DNA from: Macropodus opercularis
Taxonomy: Eukaryota; Chordata; Actinopteri; Anabantiformes; Osphronemidae
Direction of reading: 5' to 3'
Assembly (NCBI GenBank): GCA_030770545.1
Contig: CM061106.1
Location: forward strand, 11,540,501 to 11,604,500
DNA: 64,000 nucleotides
Made by a program: the position numbers and the translations under genes
The notes under the pieces: model-generated
Database searches by the model: none
Told to the model about the DNA's origin: nothing
Seen by the model: only the letters and a program-made list of their open reading frames with translations
Shown here: piece by piece, positions 45,301 through 56,236 of the stretch
How positions within the stretch are numbered: the stretch's first letter is position 1
How the letters are laid out: every line of letters starts with the position of its first letter

Positions 45301-46796
45301 GGGGGGCTCTATGGAGAAGTGGAGGCTCCAGCGTGGTCCACAGAGTTCCAGTGTGGAGGCCACGAGTCTGCTCTGCTGGACTGTGGAAGCTCAGACTCAG
45401 CTAGAACCACCTGCTCACCTGGCAAAGCTGTTGGACTCACCTGCTCAGGTAGACGAGGAGCTACAGCTTGGATTTGGTTCATTTCTGCTCTATTGAAGGT
45501 CACTATGATGTTTGACTGATGACGCTCTGCTTTCTGTTCAGAACCTGATGAGATCAGGTTGGTGGGAGGAGACAGTCGCTGTGCAGGTGAACTGGAGCTG
45601 AAACATGAAGGAGACTGGAAACCAGTGTTTGGATCTGACTGGACCCTGAAGGAAGCAGCTGTTGTTTGTAGAGAGCTGGACTGTGGTTCTGCTGTTTCTG
45701 TTGGAGAGAAAAAAGAGTCCTCAGTCATATCTGTGTGGTGGCTTGAGTCTTACTGTGTTCAGTCTGGATCTACTCTGAGGGAGTGTGTAACATATTCAGG
45801 TTCTTCTTATGACATCATGAACCTCACCTGCTCAGGTGAGCTCATCAGTGACATCATCACTATTTCTTAAAGGGATCCTTCCTCTATTACAGTTTGTGGT
45901 TTCCATTGGACTCTAAATATATTCTGACCCTCACCTGAAGGAGGAACATCCTGTTATTGACTATAATTTTGTTGAAAACCTTTCATCATTTGTGTTTACA
46001 GACCTGCTGTTTCAGCCAATCATCTCTGTTTCCTCTGTGGACGGGGTCTCCCAGGCCCGTCAGCAGGGGTTCCAGGTATTCAGAGGTTCCAGCTTCACTA
46101 TCAGCTGCTCCATCCAACCACAGTACCCAGGAGGCTCCTTCCAGCTTACCGTCACCTCCTCCTCCTCTAATGCAGAACACAGCTACACCCAGCCAGCTGT
46201 CAATCACTCTGCCCACTTCCTGTTTCCTGTTGCAGAGCCCGCCCACCAGGGAAACTATACCTGTGTTTATCATGTGTACGTTTTTTCCAATAACTTCTCC
46301 TCTGAGACCCGTCGGCTGTTTGTCAGTGTCTCAGGTAAGTTGTAGCTGAGAACCTTAAATGTCTCTGACTGTTTAACTGCAGCTTCAGAAAGATTAACAG
46401 GAAAACAAACAGCAGCTTCAGCTCAGTCCAGTCTGTGTTTAGTCTGTTGGACTCGTGATGACTGTGGACGTGTTTGATCAGGTTCAACAGTGTTTCTCCT
46501 CAAAGTGGTCGTCCTGCCTCTGACTCTGCTGCTGCTCAGCGCTGCCCTTTACTTCTACTGTCAGGTACTGAAACACCTGTGCTGCACTCTGTGCTGATTG
46601 GACGGAGCAGAGCAGGATGCAGGAACATCTCTGTGCTGTCATGTCTCTCCAGGCCACCAGGGGGCAGACGCCCAGCAGACAGGAGGACATTGAGCTGGTG
46701 AACTACCCGCTGGGTGTTGGTGCAGCTGAAGGGGAAGGAGCCTGGGGAGCAGAGGACGACCTCCAAGGAGTTCACCTCACGTCCAGAGGGGTTTGA
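36163..46796 (+). CDS. Membrane scavenger receptor with seven SRCR domains and one Ig domain
   Basis: Twelve exons with GT/AG borders: 36163-36199 (signal peptide, MDQ plus seven CTG-coded Leu), 38349-38381, SRCR exons 38462-38752, 39107-39412, 39505-39789, 42470-42775, 42868-43158, 45143-45448, 45542-45835, Ig-like 46002-46334, transmembrane 46482-46564, cytoplasmic tail 46653-46796 (stop TGA 46794). Every junction up to the transmembrane exon is phase 1, so domains can be shuffled without frame loss. SRCR exons alternate between two kinds: one with eight cysteines (group B pattern, DSVRLLDGPGLCSG), one with six (RLVGGDSRCAGELELKH). The Ig exon has SFTISCS and GNYTCVY with both core cysteines. 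The tail has VNYPL but no clear ITIM. Such CD163/WC1/CD5-like receptors bind microbial or host ligands on leukocytes; the exact orthologue is not identifiable. AATAAA follows at 46972. Confidence 0.88.
37492..37726. mobile_element. Tc1/mariner-type MITE in SRCR intron 1
   Basis: About 30-bp imperfect terminal inverted repeats (TACAGCCAAGCGTGAAATTA at left; TACAGTCAAGCCCCAAATTA read inward from right, both followed by TTCATAC) border a 235-bp element with TA at both ends and no coding capacity. Confidence 0.8.
37908..38270. mobile_element. hAT-like repeat fragment
   Basis: CAGTGTTTCCCAACCTTTTT at 37910 is the terminal sequence type of many hAT elements. The other end is not found. Confidence 0.4.
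41780..42240. repeat. Common fish interspersed repeat in SRCR intron
   Basis: TAGAAACGTTTCACCACCTA followed by TCCAGGTGGCTTCTTCAGTC is a dispersed fish repeat motif I recognise, family not assigned. It is absent at the equivalent place of the next intron. Confidence 0.55.
43284..43836. mobile_element. Solo LTR (553 bp), 5-bp target duplication
   Basis: Starts TGTTATGAACGG, ends GATTCATCACA (inverted ends TGTTATGAA/TTCATCACA), flanked by AATAT on both sides (43279-43283 and 43837-43841). A 5-bp duplication suggests Ty3/gypsy or a similar family. Sense is probably minus (AATAAAGACC on that strand near 43366). Confidence 0.75.
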
Positions 46797-46979
46797 GTCA
46801 TTTGGTCCTGACGCTGCCTTTAAATGATGAGGCTGTCGTCTAGACGTCTGCTTCGTTTGCTTCACGCCTCTTTACTCGTCTGCCTTTGGAGGTTTGTCTT
46901 GGATAAAAGGGCTTCGCTGCAGTGAATTAATGAGACACATGGATATAAAACACACGTCTAATACTAGAAGCAATAAATA

Positions 46980-49145
46980 GATATTTACAGAAAACAGGCT
47001 TGTGGAGCTGAAACAACACCAACATGCAGACGTATGAATGAAGCCTCTTGGGATGAGGCTGGTTTCTCAGGTCTTTAGTTCTGGGCTGATGTCACTGGCT
47101 TGTTTCTCCACAGGTTGATTCTCTGGCTCATTTTAACTGGTGATGTGTTCGACTCAGTTGCTTTGTCAGTGACGTGTGTGTAGTGTTTTCTGTGCTCACA
47201 TGTTTTTGGTCAGTTCAATCCTCACTTAGTGGTTGTGTCTGGTTCATTTATTCTGTGAGTTGTTTCTAGTGATTCATCTTTTAGTTTAGCTGCCTGTTCT
47301 GTTAGAAATTAATGTTTTTTGTCAATGTGTTGCCTCATTTTAATCATCCTGCATTAAAATGATTAAATGTTGTCTCTTGGTCACGTGTTTATTTAATTTA
47401 ATTTTTTATTGCTATGTTAATTATCCCCAGGCTTAGTTTTATGCAGGTTGCTGCTCATGTCATTGTAATTTAATGAGAATCACTACGTGCTTTATTGTGA
47501 TTGACCAAGTTTATTTCCATCATTTCCATGTGAGGCTCTATTCAGTCTAGTTTCTAGAGCAGGGTCACCAACATTTTTGAATCTCAGAGCTACTTCATGG
47601 ATACTGAGTCGTATGAAGGGCTACCAGTTTGATACACTCTTCTGAAATAACAGAGTTATACATTATTAATAATGATTAATGATACTCATCTATGTGAAGA
47701 CACTGATCACATGAGTGATTTCTCACCATAATTATCAACAATGAGAGAAACAGATATTGATACTCAGCATTTTATTTCTATTAATCTCAGTAGTTGTTAC
47801 ATTTTCACTACATTTCATAGGAAAAACGTCCCATGTTCACCACTGACAAACCCTTTAACTAACCACGAACCATGTTGCACCATGTTTCAAAATGTTACCA
47901 ATTATGGAATGTTAGAAAAATCCACTTGAAGTAAATCTTCACATTTATAACTAATGACCAAATCTGCTGCCGTTTTAATAAAGTTATAACTGTTCATGTC
48001 ATGAACACACTTTTAAATTGAACACGTCTTCAGTATTTGGTTCCAGCTTTGCCGTGGTCCTGCCATGTTGCCGCCTCTGTCTGCCAACGTCTGGCATCGG
48101 TTTCTTAGTTAGTGGAGGACTGGTGTTGCTGGTCTGGTTTGTGTAACGTAAGCCTTTCAGATGTGCATCAGTGAGGCGTGTTCTGTGTTTGTTCTGGATG
48201 GAGTTTATGTCAGAAAATGTCGATTCTCAGCCAGGTTGAACCTAATAGGTCGACAGCCTTCATAGCTGCTGTGCAGACACCACTGGACTCTGTGTCAACA
48301 AGGCACCAAACGTCTGGTGCAGCCTGGCAGGCTTTGAGGTGCAGCTCATGCAATGTTATCATTTCAGCCTCCACCTGTCCAGCATCCGAGTTGAACGTTG
48401 CACTTAACTGCTCAGCAAAGCAGGAAACAATTAGAAACGAATGACACACATGGCTTAAGGCGTCTCAGGCTACATACTGGTTGACAAAAAGCGGCGTTTG
48501 GGCACATTAGACAAGAAATGTGTGTTATTGTTTAGGATCAACTGTAGGATATGGAGACGTCTTTATCGATCTTAATGTTGAAATGTAGACCTACTGAAAT
48601 AAGGTCATTAAATGGGAATTTATGTGTAATTTCTTTTCTCTTTTTCTCATTCATTCAGTTTCTTAGTTGCATATAGACACACTTTAAATAAATAAACTCC
48701 ACACAACTCCGCTTTACAAAATGCCTTTATTGCAGGTATTTACAGCAGTAATGAGCAAAAAGGTTCAGAATGAAAAGATGATTATTCATCAAATTCTTTC
48801 AGTAAAAGTTTAAAAACAATATAAATGAACACTATCAAGTCAAACCAGACAGAGATGATGTGTCTTCTATTCTGTCTGCTGACAGATCGTCTCATCTCAG
48901 TCACGTTGATTCAGCATAAGTGGAATGAAAATATTCAGACGTGTGTCCACACAGAAACATATTAATAGAAGCATTTTATTAAACCCAGAAAACCAAATGT
49001 GTGTTTGCTCATATTTCCTTTATGCAGCAACTGTTTCAATGTAAGAAAACATCAGGACACAGTAAACAAATATAAAGTCAAGGAGCAGTGACAAAGTTTT
49101 ACTGAGACCCATTTAATGAAGCTGCTTCAGATTTACCTATAACAC
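46980..49145. other. Intergenic; possible hAT-like fragments
   Basis: GCAGGGTCACCAACATTTTT at about 47560 resembles hAT ends. A minus frame at 48210-48449 (FAEQLSATFNSDAGQVEAEM) has the look of a transposase-derived gene but I cannot place it. Nothing else recognised. Confidence 0.35.
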
Positions 49146-49152
49146 AAACATG

Positions 49153-49373
49153 TCAAAGCCTCTGAGGACATGAGTTCACCTTCCTACAAACCAAACGTTG
49201 CTGTGATTGGTCCATCATCACTGTGATCAGGTTGATGCTGTGAGCTGCTGCTTCTGTGTGTTTTCTCTGAGCTCCTCTCTCTCAGCCTCCTCTACACTCG
49301 GAGCTTTGGCTGCCTGGATGTGGAGCTTCCCGTCTGGATCCATGGAGCAGCTGACGGCTTCAGGGTTCAGTCC
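49153..49373 (-). pseudogene. HSP30-type 3'-end fragment
   Basis: Nearly identical to 12510-12724, covering only the last ~35 codons and 3' flank of the HSP30-like gene. It stops abruptly at GGTTCAGTCCT. Confidence 0.8.
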
Positions 49374-50268
49374 TGAAATGTGAATTCATCTGTTCTGATT
49401 CATTAACAACATGCTCAAACGCTTTAACATAAAGGTCAGAAGTCACTGATGGTTACCATGGAATCTACTTCACAGTAAATTGTTAGATAGATAGATCTTT
49501 ATTTATCCCGCAGTGGGGAAATTCTGGTGTCCCAGCAGCAGCAGAGAGACAGTTGGAAAAAACTCATCCAACTCATCCTAATTTGCATATCTTTTCCCCA
49601 TCGTTACATAGCAGTGATGCATATATATATTTTAATGTACAGGACATAATCCAGAGATGATAAACTGTAGCAGCGCAGCAGTTTAATTTCATCTCAATTA
49701 ACTGTTTTAACACCTGGAAAGAATAAAATATCCCAACAGGATGAGAGTCTGCAGCTCAGACGTTTCCTTCCTCTCAATAATCAAACATCCAACAAATTGG
49801 CTGAAGAAGAAACTCTTTATTCTGAAATGAGTCTTTAATGGTTCATACATAATTAAAATCAATCATAAAAACTAACATAATCCAGAGAATATTTAGTTCA
49901 CATGCAAACGGTCATTGAACATCAAATGTCCATATACTGGCTCAGAACTTGGACTGTGCTACACCAAGTCAACAAACACATTTCACCTTCTGCTAATTCA
50001 AAAATGTCTCAGCACAATTAATGGTTTCAGAATTAGCAGGTTTAATATCCACATTATTACCACATTTCAGGTGTTGCTAAAAAAGTGTATGTATTAGGAA
50101 CAAACAATCCGTCCACACAATGAAAATCACTGCATAAACAATGTCTGACTCAAATGATGACGTTAGCAGATGTCTTTCCACTGTTCGAAAGCTTCTTTGC
50201 AGTGTGACGCTGGTGGCATTCTAGACTGGAGGAGGTATAGAAAGATTTACCATAACCTTAACATGAAT

Positions 50269-51055
50269 TACCGTATTTTACGCACCATAAGGCACCGCAT
50301 TATAAGGCGCAGTCGCATTTAAGGGGTCTATTTCCGTACTTAAACCATACATAAGGCGCACTGGATTATAAGGCGCAGTCTCTATTACGGGTACTAGCAT
50401 ACTAGTATGCTAGTACCCGTAATGCTAGTATGCATGCTAAAAAATACGGTCTACAAAAAAAAGGTAACAGAAGCAAAACAGTGAGTTTAGTAGAACTTAT
50501 TAACTATTTAACATTACTCACACATTATTTTTTAATCAATCTTCTCCCACAAATCCATCAAAGTCCTTATCTGCCTCCCAGTCTTAGTAAAGCCAGTCGC
50601 CATCGCCGTCTGTCAACCATCGCTCCCACGCCGCTCGCAACTTCACTTTGAACTGTTTACACCAATGTCCAGCGGTTGGAGTCTTTTGTTAATCCCCCGG
50701 AACGATTCATTTGCTTCACCTGCTTTTTCATGGGATTGGTGAGATAGGCGCGCATGAAGTCGCAGATCAACAGGGACAGTGATGCATAGAAAAAACCAGC
50801 CGGTCTCTTTACATACACCTTTATTTATCGCTTATCGTTATCCGTTTATTGTGGCCAGCGCACGTAGTGAACGTATTACATCCCTGTATCCACGGGAAAT
50901 GGTCCGACAGTCAATCAAGCGGAACTTACCAAAGTCGCATAGCAACATTTTTACAGATTTTGAAACTCAGTGCACACATAAGGCGAACGGCCAATTTATG
51001 AGAAAAATTTGAGCTTTTTGGCTTTTGGGTGCCTTATAATGCGGAAAATACAATA
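50269..51055 (-). mobile_element. Tigger/pogo-type DNA transposon, internally deleted
   Basis: TA target sites border about 28-bp imperfect inverted ends (TACCGTATTTTACGCACCAT at left, TATTGTATTTTCCGCATTAT read inward from right, both then AAGGCACC). The minus strand retains transposase scraps: LLICDFMRAYLTNPMKKQVK, QPLDIGVNSS and, after a frameshift, KLRAAWERWLTDG, the C-terminal part of the pogo-type DDE domain. Inserted at GAATTA/GGTCTTTCT; copy A keeps the uninterrupted GAATTAGGTCTTTCT at about 13654. Confidence 0.8.
50384..50423. repeat. 40-bp perfect palindrome inside the Tigger element
   Basis: 20-base arms with no spacer, centred on ACTAGT at 50403/50404; half reads ATTACGGGTACTAGCATACT. 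Another partial copy (ATGCTAGTATGCATGC) follows. Confidence 0.9.
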
Positions 51056-51132
51056 GGTCTTTCTTCAGTGTGAACTCGTTGATGTCTCACTAATGTACTG
51101 CGCTGAGAGAATGCTTTTCCACACTGTTCACA

Positions 51133-52344
51133 TCAGTGAGGTTTCTCTCCAGTGTGAACCCGTCGATGTACCAGTAATCTAGACAACCGAGCAAACGCTT
51201 TTCCACATTGTTCACACCAATGAGGTTTCTCTCCAGTGTGAACCCGTTGATGTGCCAGTAGGCTACTGCGCTGAGAGAATGCTTTTCCACACTGTTCACA
51301 CCAGTGAGGTTTCTCTCCAGTGTGAACCCGTTGATGTGCCAGTAGGCTATTGCGATGAGAGAATGCTTTTCCACACTGTTCACACCAGTGAGGTTTCTCT
51401 CCAGTGTGAACCCGTTGATGTGCCAGTAGGCTACTGCGATGAGAGAATGCTTTTCCACACTGTTCACACCAGTGAGGTTTCTCTCCAGTGTGAACCCGTT
51501 GATGTGCCAGTAAGGCATCCCGCCGAGCAAACGCTTTTCTACACTGTTCACACCAGTGCGGTTTCTCTCCAGTGTGAACCCGTTGATGTGTCAGTAAGGC
51601 ATCCCGCCGAGCAAATGCTTTTCTACACTGTTCACACCAGTGAGGTTTCTCTCTAGTGTGAACCCGCTGATGTACTCGTAATCCAGACAACAGAGCAAAC
51701 GCTTTTCCACATTGTTCACACCAATGAGGTTTCTCTCCAGTGTGAACCCGTTGATGTGCCAGTAGGTTACTGCGCTGAGTGAATGATTTTCCACACAGCT
51801 CACACCAGTGAGGTTTCTCTCTAGTGTGAACTCGCTGATGTACCCGTAAGCCAGACAACCGAGCAAACGCTTTTCCGCATTGTTCACACCAGTGAGGTTT
51901 CTCTCCAGTGTGAACCCGTTGATGTGTCAGTAAGGCATCCCGCCGAGCAAATGCTTTTCTACACTGTTCACACCAGTGAGGTTTCTCTCCAGTGTGAATC
52001 CGTTGGTGTCTCAGTAAGCTATTGAGCTGAGAGAATGCTTTTTCACACTGTTCACATGAGTGAGGTTTCTCTCCAGTGTGAATACGACAGTGGATTTTCA
52101 AAGTCTCTACCCTGTTGAAAGCTGCTCCACAGTCGTTACAGATGTATGGTCTTTCTCCTGTATGAATCTGCTGATGGGTCTTTAGGTTACGTCTAGTAGT
52201 GAAAGCTTTTCCACACTGGTCACAGCTGCATGGTTTCTCTCCAGAGTGAACCTTCTGATGATCCTTTAGCTCTGATGGTGAGGTGAAGGCTTGGTCACAT
52301 TTCTGACAGAGATGCAGCCTTGAACTCATTCTTCCTCTGGGTTT
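51133..52344 (-). CDS. C2H2 zinc-finger protein, last exon (gene B)
   Basis: The exon starts after the acceptor at 52344 (same CCCTCTAG/AAACCC as gene A) and is open for 403 codons. It has 14 complete C2H2 fingers with TGEKP linkers; fingers 5-14 share HWCEQC and include near-identical neighbours (ARRDALL three times, SHRSSLL/SHRNSLL), so the array has expanded since the split from gene A, which has 13 differently specified fingers. A methionine is present (MSSRLHLCQKC, 52329) and could serve as start, unlike in A, where that codon is AGG. It ends at GEKPH where a TGA replaces the TGG of the HWCEQC motif; one more finger follows in frame after that stop. It is probably a nuclear DNA-binding protein, if still expressed. 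Confidence 0.8.
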   Translation of the reverse strand, partial: KPRGRMSSRLHLCQKCDQAFTSPSELKDHQKVHSGEKPCSCDQCGKAFTTRRNLKTHQQIHTGERPYICNDCGAAFNRVETLKIHCRIHTGEKPHSCEQCEKAFSQLNSLLRHQRIHTGEKPHWCEQCRKAFARRDALLTHQRVHTGEKPHWCEQCGKAFARLSGLRVHQRVHTREKPHWCELCGKSFTQRSNLLAHQRVHTGEKPHWCEQCGKAFALLSGLRVHQRVHTREKPHWCEQCRKAFARRDALLTHQRVHTGEKPHWCEQCRKAFARRDALLAHQRVHTGEKPHWCEQCGKAFSHRSSLLAHQRVHTGEKPHWCEQCGKAFSHRNSLLAHQRVHTGEKPHWCEQCGKAFSQRSSLLAHQRVHTGEKPHWCEQCGKAFARLSRLLVHRRVHTGEKPH

Positions 52345-53880
52345 CTAGAGGGACAGATATAGAAGAGGAGAAAATTAAATCTCATGATGGCACAAATGGC
52401 TACAATACAACAAACAGCAAGGTCCACAGAACTTCTGCTGCTTTTGATTATACTAGGATACTGTCAGAGAGCCCAGAGGAACAAACGTTGATGGTATTAG
52501 AACATTTCAATGCAGGTTGTAATATTAGATAAATACCCTGTGAGATGAGGTTTCAGCATTTCAGGCCTTAGAAAATAGGCTGTAGAAATAATGAGTAGCT
52601 GCTACTGTTGCAACCTCCTAGAAGAGTTGGGAGACTTTGTGGAGTGGAATGAAAATTCTATTAGAGCTACTGATGAAAGGGAGTAGACTGAACATGCTAA
52701 AATAACGTAATATATAATAATAATAATAATATAAAATTATGTAAATATAATGAGACCGAAATTGCAAACATTTATAAAAACACAACTGACGTCTTTTCCA
52801 GACTTTGGCATTGAATAAAAACTGTTCCTCCAACAAAGCGACACAAAACTACACATGTGTGTGTTGTCACACAGCATTTATAGAATATTATGTTATAGAA
52901 TATTGACACTAATGAGAAACGTAAGGACACAAGTTCCCTAAATACACATCTATGTACACAACAAGTCATTCTGCAACTGGACCCGGCTTCATTATTTGTT
53001 CAAAATAATAATATACCTGTCCCTCCAAACTAGATTGTTTTACTTTGCATCAGTTGTAGTCGTTCTTCTACTTTGGTTCATGTAAAGTTATCTGCACACT
53101 CTCATTTATCATGTGACCAGAGAACGGTACATATACTCCAATATTCAACAACTAGTGCTGTTACACTTCAATGCTTTCTGCAGAACAATAACGCAGCTAG
53201 TGGAGCCACATCTTCAGTGGATAATGAATCGAATTAGACCCACTTCATCCATAAACTGACCAAATGCCAAAGATATTTCTTCATTCCACAAAATTAATGG
53301 AGGAAACTGAGACAGAAAGAGGAAAAGCAACAATTTAAAACTCTACAACAGACAAATGTTATATCAAAAGGGATTCAAAGTATTTATCAGTTTTGCAGCT
53401 TTGCCTTCATAAGACAGTGTCAAGTCTCTGGGCATTCAGACAAAAACGCCCGTTTGTCTGCTCAGGAACCTGAACTTTCGATGTCTGTCCTATTAATGTC
53501 ACAGGTGTGTTGCAAAATGAGACAACAGGCAGATGTTCACTTCCAGGGAAAGACAGTCATACACTACAAGGAACAATTAAAGAGGAGGCCAATCAGAGCA
53601 GACGTGTAATTGCAGACAGTCTCCAATCTAAACTTCCAAGGACACTTCATCTGTGTTGAACTCAGGTTGCTGGGATGAGGAACCAACACCTGCAGTATTA
53701 AAAACACTGTCTGGGAGTGAAGGGAAAAAGTTAAGAAAACACAAGAATGACATGAGTAGTTTGCTTATTATGCCCCAAGAAGAGCAAGAACACGTGATAC
53801 CTTCATACAGAAGATTATCTTAAACCTAAGGGAGTCATGCTGTCGTCCACAAACACTATCCAGTTCAAATAGATCTGGAA
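52345..53880 (-). other. Intron of zinc-finger gene B
   Basis: Large parts match the intron in copy A (for example 53070-53180 and 53440-53715). An AT-rich (TAA)n run lies at 52710-52740. No exon seen. Confidence 0.5.
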
Positions 53881-53889
53881 GGAGGATAT

Positions 53890-54498
53890 TGTCTAGTGTG
53901 TGTGGAAAGCTGACATAACCAGCTTTGCTGTAGACACAGTAGTCAATGCTGCCAACAAAAACTGGAGCCCTGACAACCAGACAGAAACAACATGTACATG
54001 TCCAGGTATGGAAAATTACAAACTGTCATATATGCAGTGGCCCACGTCTGACTCCTCACCTACACCTACTGCAATGTCCAAAGCCAAGAAGATCTTGAGA
54101 AAGACAGAGACCAACACACTTGGTGACTAAAAATTGTTTCCAGTCATAAATGTTATTAATGCACAACAATCTTCCCATCATACAGGTTAATATTACAACT
54201 ATGATTTATTGAATGGCCAAGTCTTTACAGGTACAAGTGCCTACGTATGAAGTTTACCAACAAAGTAGGTTGTTGCTGTGGACAGTTGGAGGGTTTTCAA
54301 ACTGACCTGAGCAATAAATCTGAACGTCCTAAAGAAAATACAGCTAACAAATATAGCTCAATTAATGTTGTCGCTACAGTTGATGACTCTGTGGAGAAGA
54401 AAGGACACAGAGGTTGTAGCGTCTGTTCTTCCATCACAGATAAGAGGAAACAACTTTGCCTTAGACCAGACCAGTGGTTAACGGGAGACGTATGTTAA
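53890..54498 (+). pseudogene. Macro-domain (PARP14/DTX3L-like) gene relic
   Basis: The plus strand at 53897-53975 encodes VWKADITSFAVDTVVNAANK, the start of a macro domain (ADP-ribose binding fold, with VVNAAN lining the ligand site). The domain stops after about 30 residues. Farther on, about 54410-54480 encodes GCSVCSSITDKRKQL, which resembles the first part of a deltex-type RING. Fish have macro-plus-deltex ubiquitin ligases in antiviral ADP-ribosylation, so these may be scraps of one gene. The second match is weak. Absent from copy A. Confidence 0.5.
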
Positions 54499-55059
54499 AT
54501 AGAAATATGACAAAACTCAGGATTATTACTTTGCAATGTATAGTAACACTAACCACATTATTATTATTAGTATTATTAGTATTATTATTATTATGTACAG
54601 TAATCCAGTGTAGTTAGTGCTGGTCAGTAAAAGATAGAAATTTGTTTTGTAAAACACTAAAGATGTGAGATTAAAGGACATAGAAATACACTTGAAGTAA
54701 ACAAACAAACATCTAGGAGCTACACACCAGAATTGAATTCTGGGAGTTGACACGGTTTGGTATCACTTTAGTCGTATGTGCCAGGTGAAATACAATTATA
54801 TGAAGTGTGTCAAGTGCTTTGACGTTAGACGAGTCATCATAACTACCTACTAACTGTACTCACACAGCCCTGACCTCTGTGACATCAAATTACTTTCTCT
54901 GTAAAGGTGTTTTACTGCTGCACTATAATGTCAACAAGGATCAAATTACGATGGTATTAATAACAGAAGCAGGTTAAGATAAACATTAATATTTATTATT
55001 CAATCCATTTCTTATTTTTATTGTTCTATGTGTCATTGCTGTCTTATATACTGGCAGCT

Positions 55060-55130
55060 ATGACACCAAAACAAATTCCTTGTATGCAAAAACGTACTTG
55101 GCAATAAAACTCTTTCTGATTCTGATTAAA
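55060..55130 (+). repeat. Retroposon 3' tail
   Basis: AAATTCCTTGTATGCAAAAA, GGCAATAAAACTCTTTCTGA and a TTCTGATTCTGAT end form a dispersed fish LINE/SINE tail pattern. Confidence 0.5.
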
Positions 55131-55970
55131 TAATAATTAGATGTAAAGTGAATAAATACCTGAAGTTGAAAAACAATGTGCAGGAATGTACATATGTTCA
55201 CGCAAAGCACAATATTGTGCAAAACATTATTATTATTGTATTTGTATTTAAATTGTATATATAGATACTAGGATCACTGTAAATGGAAATTATAGAGCTA
55301 TAACCTAGAATAACTCCATATACACAAACTCCTCCAAGACCAGGGCCTCCCACTACAAACTGGGTTTTCCTTTGAATTTATTCATCATTTCTATTGTGGT
55401 GAATATTTAATATTATATAAACAGCTAAACTGCTGAATAGCAGCATAAGAGACATGGCAACAGGTGAACTAAGTCATTTGAAGGACCTGTGATAGAAATT
55501 AACTCCATTCATACCTGAGCTTCCTACAAACAGTGAAAGGGGAAGAAAAGCACAACAATCCTGTGACTCAGCATTTTCCGCTGACCTGGATATTTAAATG
55601 AGCTTCCTCATGTTTTAACTGATACATTTATCTCTTTGTTGAAGCTCGTTCTTCTTTTCTGTCCTGTTCAAGCTGCATCAACCAGATTTCGCTGCTACAT
55701 CGTTGGACGTCTGTTCTAATGTTTCCTCTGGGATCATCACTGTTTAGTCAAAGCTTTTCCAGCCACACTCGTTTGCTGGGTTTTCACTAAAGCATCGGGG
55801 AAAAGCCGCCATGTTGGCTCCCACCACGTCTGCAGCCCGACAAAGACTAAACTGCTTCCTAGGTTTGACACCAACCACTTTGTTCTGGTGACAGACGGAG
55901 CCTGAGGCTCATGTTCAGGCTTTTAGTGTCGCTATGAGCCGCTTTTAGCGGTGAACTGATCAGCACCGAC

Positions 55971-56132
55971 CTGTTGGTCTGTGGCTCCATCGTGGTCGTT
56001 GTCCTGCTGCTCCTTCATTCTAGTGGATCGGTCCTGCTCGGTTAAACTCGGGTCCTGCTCCGTGTCGCTCTTCAACTGGTCTTGATTAACGTCCACGTCC
56101 TGTGTTTTCACTTCCACCTGGTGCTGATCAAT
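55971..56132 (-). pseudogene. First exon of zinc-finger gene B with lost start codon
   Basis: Same acidic exon as 18317-18478 with almost no amino-acid changes, but the ATG is ATT (56132-56130), so it reads I-D-Q-H-Q. No other in-frame ATG precedes the repeated sequence. The donor CAG/GTCGGT is kept. Confidence 0.65.
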
Positions 56133-56236
56133 TTTGGTCCTGATCGCTAAAATCCAACAGGTCTCGGCTCTGACTGTAACCAGGAGGCGACACAAAGAAA
56201 CCAGATCTCACAAAACGGCGCGACCACTCAAATAGC

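Larger units (their letters stand above)
39107..45835 (+). repeat. Three tandem copies of an SRCR exon pair
   Basis: Pairs 39107-39789, 42470-43158 and 45143-45835 each hold an eight-Cys exon, a ~92-bp intron and a six-Cys exon. The eight-Cys exons are nearly identical at nucleotide level; the six-Cys exons differ more. Long introns between pairs also share sequence (for example around 40050 and 44115), so the unit of duplication is about 2.7-3.4 kb. Confidence 0.85.

Noticed and set aside
48210..48449. 79-codon minus frame as a host gene
   Set aside because: It vaguely resembles transposase-derived proteins but no motif is firm enough to call.
51090..52344. CRISPR-like array from regular 84-bp repeats
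   Set aside because: The period is that of C2H2 fingers in a coding exon, in a fish genome.
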